Assembly: GCA_018389105.1 (NCBI GenBank)
Contig: JACATO010000086.1
Location: 1,145,501 to 1,209,500, forward strand
From: Nautilus pompilius
Lineage: Eukaryota > Mollusca > Cephalopoda > Nautilida > Nautilidae
Reading direction: 5' to 3'
Length of the DNA stretch: 64,000 nt
The position numbers were made by a program, and so were the translations under genes. Of this stretch, positions 63,251-64,000 are shown one piece after another (position 1 is the first letter of the stretch; the number at the start of each line of letters is the position of its first letter). Below the pieces are notes generated by a model. The model was not told the DNA's origin and ran no database searches. It worked only from the letters and a program-made list of their open reading frames with translations.

Positions 63251-64000
63251 CAAAAATGCCCATGGAGGAGGCTCTGCGTAATGGGACCTTAGGCAGTGCG
63301 CTTCACGGTGACTGTAGTCCCTGACATTCCTTCTGGCAGCATCAGCTACCCCGGGTCGTCTCCGCCGTGCAATTGGCAGGATGTTCGTCAAAGAAAGCAG
63401 GGTGGCATCCTGACTAACCTTGTCTTCTGTGGTCGGACAGAGCCGGTTATGGGCACAGGCTAGGTCTCTGTCGGAGAGGGGGGGGGGGAGCAGACACACA
63501 CGGGAGACGGGCGACTTTCGCTTGGCCTGAGCGCGGGCAGAATTAGCTGAACTGACTTTCCGTTTACGCCCAGCTGATATAACAGGACAACTGCTTCATC
63601 GAAGTTTTCCATGATTTTAAACTTTTTTTACTGAATTTAAGCGCTGTCGAGCTGAGAAATCATGGGCGCCGCCATGTTGAATGACGTCACCAACAATGGG
63701 CGCATCGACTGGCTGGACCTCGTCGGTATTTGTAAAAAACGGAGTCGGGCGCCTGTCGGCCTTTGGAACAAAACTCTTCACTTGTACTTGTTCATATGTT
63801 GGAGCCTCTTTCCACCAATTATCTGAACTATATGGCCTTAGCCTAATTACCATTAAAATATTATTAAGTAAATTTAAACTTTCATACTTCTTTAAATATA
63901 GAATGGGCAGTGCCATATAGTTGGTGTGGTGATGTCACTTTTTAACGACATTTCTGCTTCAGAAGAGCGGAGAAATACAAGAGAGTGAGGGTCATTTAAA
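63251..64000. other. GC-richer right edge, possible minus-strand promoter and leader
   Basis: A CpG-rich block contains two G-runs (63184-63193 and 63478-63488), a basic minus-strand frame (GRKRKVSSANSARAQAKRK near 63.5-63.58 kb) that could be the N-terminal exon of the transposase-like gene, and a CRE. Minus-strand CAACATGGCGGCGCCC at about 63.66-63.68 kb resembles a YY1-type start element. Whether this belongs to the element or to a host gene is open. Confidence 0.4.
63682..63689. promoter_or_regulatory. Full CRE palindrome TGACGTCA (right edge)
   Basis: Exact CREB/ATF site next to a YY1-like motif in the CpG-rich block; this is a promoter-like arrangement for a minus-strand transcript. 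Confidence 0.5.

Noticed and set aside
63617-63916. 99-codon minus-strand frame
   Set aside because: Spans the CRE and YY1-like block, so probably promoter DNA; no recognised motif.

Overview
The window is nuclear DNA from an intron-rich, AT-rich animal genome. No virus, plasmid or bacterial feature is visible. The gene forms (an approximately 400-residue LYRIC/MTDH, a divergent OSER1, a short-intron PREB) and the transposon mix suggest an invertebrate, most likely a mollusc or another lophotrochozoan. That placement is inference; the sequence alone does not fix the species.

Layout from left to right. (1) A lysine-rich single-pass membrane protein gene, MTDH/LYRIC-like, lies on the minus strand at 7321-33812. 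It has nine phase-compatible coding exons. Its introns hold three DNA transposons of different superfamilies: a mariner (7719-8979), a CACTA-like element with one long open frame (13416-15177), and a ZBED5-type hAT (22231-25350). Ends and target duplications of all three can be read. (2) Head-to-head with MTDH, across an approximately 0.5-kb promoter interval, OSER1 runs on the plus strand (5' UTR exon ending 34655, coding 36180-37967). Its first intron begins with a compound minisatellite (34759-35187). (3) The 38.3-45.6 kb stretch is poor in genes. It has two possible small coding exons near 39.6-41.0 kb and a decayed ankyrin-repeat pseudogene at 42.2-43.5 kb. (4) PREB/SEC12, the ER-anchored Sar1 exchange factor, is on the minus strand at 45631-58697 with nine coding exons (412 residues). 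(5) Head-to-head with PREB is the start of PPP1R42 on the plus strand; its first coding exon is 60953-61087 and the rest lies beyond the window or past the insertion. (6) A broken transposase-like gene occupies about 61544-63250 on the minus strand, with a CpG-rich, CRE-containing segment behind it.

The four host genes have separate jobs: an ER/nuclear-rim scaffold protein, an oxidative-stress-related protein, a COPII-assembly GEF and a PP1 regulatory LRR protein. They are not a pathway cluster. They form two divergent pairs, MTDH/OSER1 and PREB/PPP1R42, each probably sharing a bidirectional promoter. Full palindromic CRE sites (TGACGTCA) occur in the MTDH/OSER1 interval and in the segment at the right edge. 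Exon borders were placed by eye from GT/AG sites, reading-phase continuity and family similarity recalled from memory; no alignment or RNA evidence was available.
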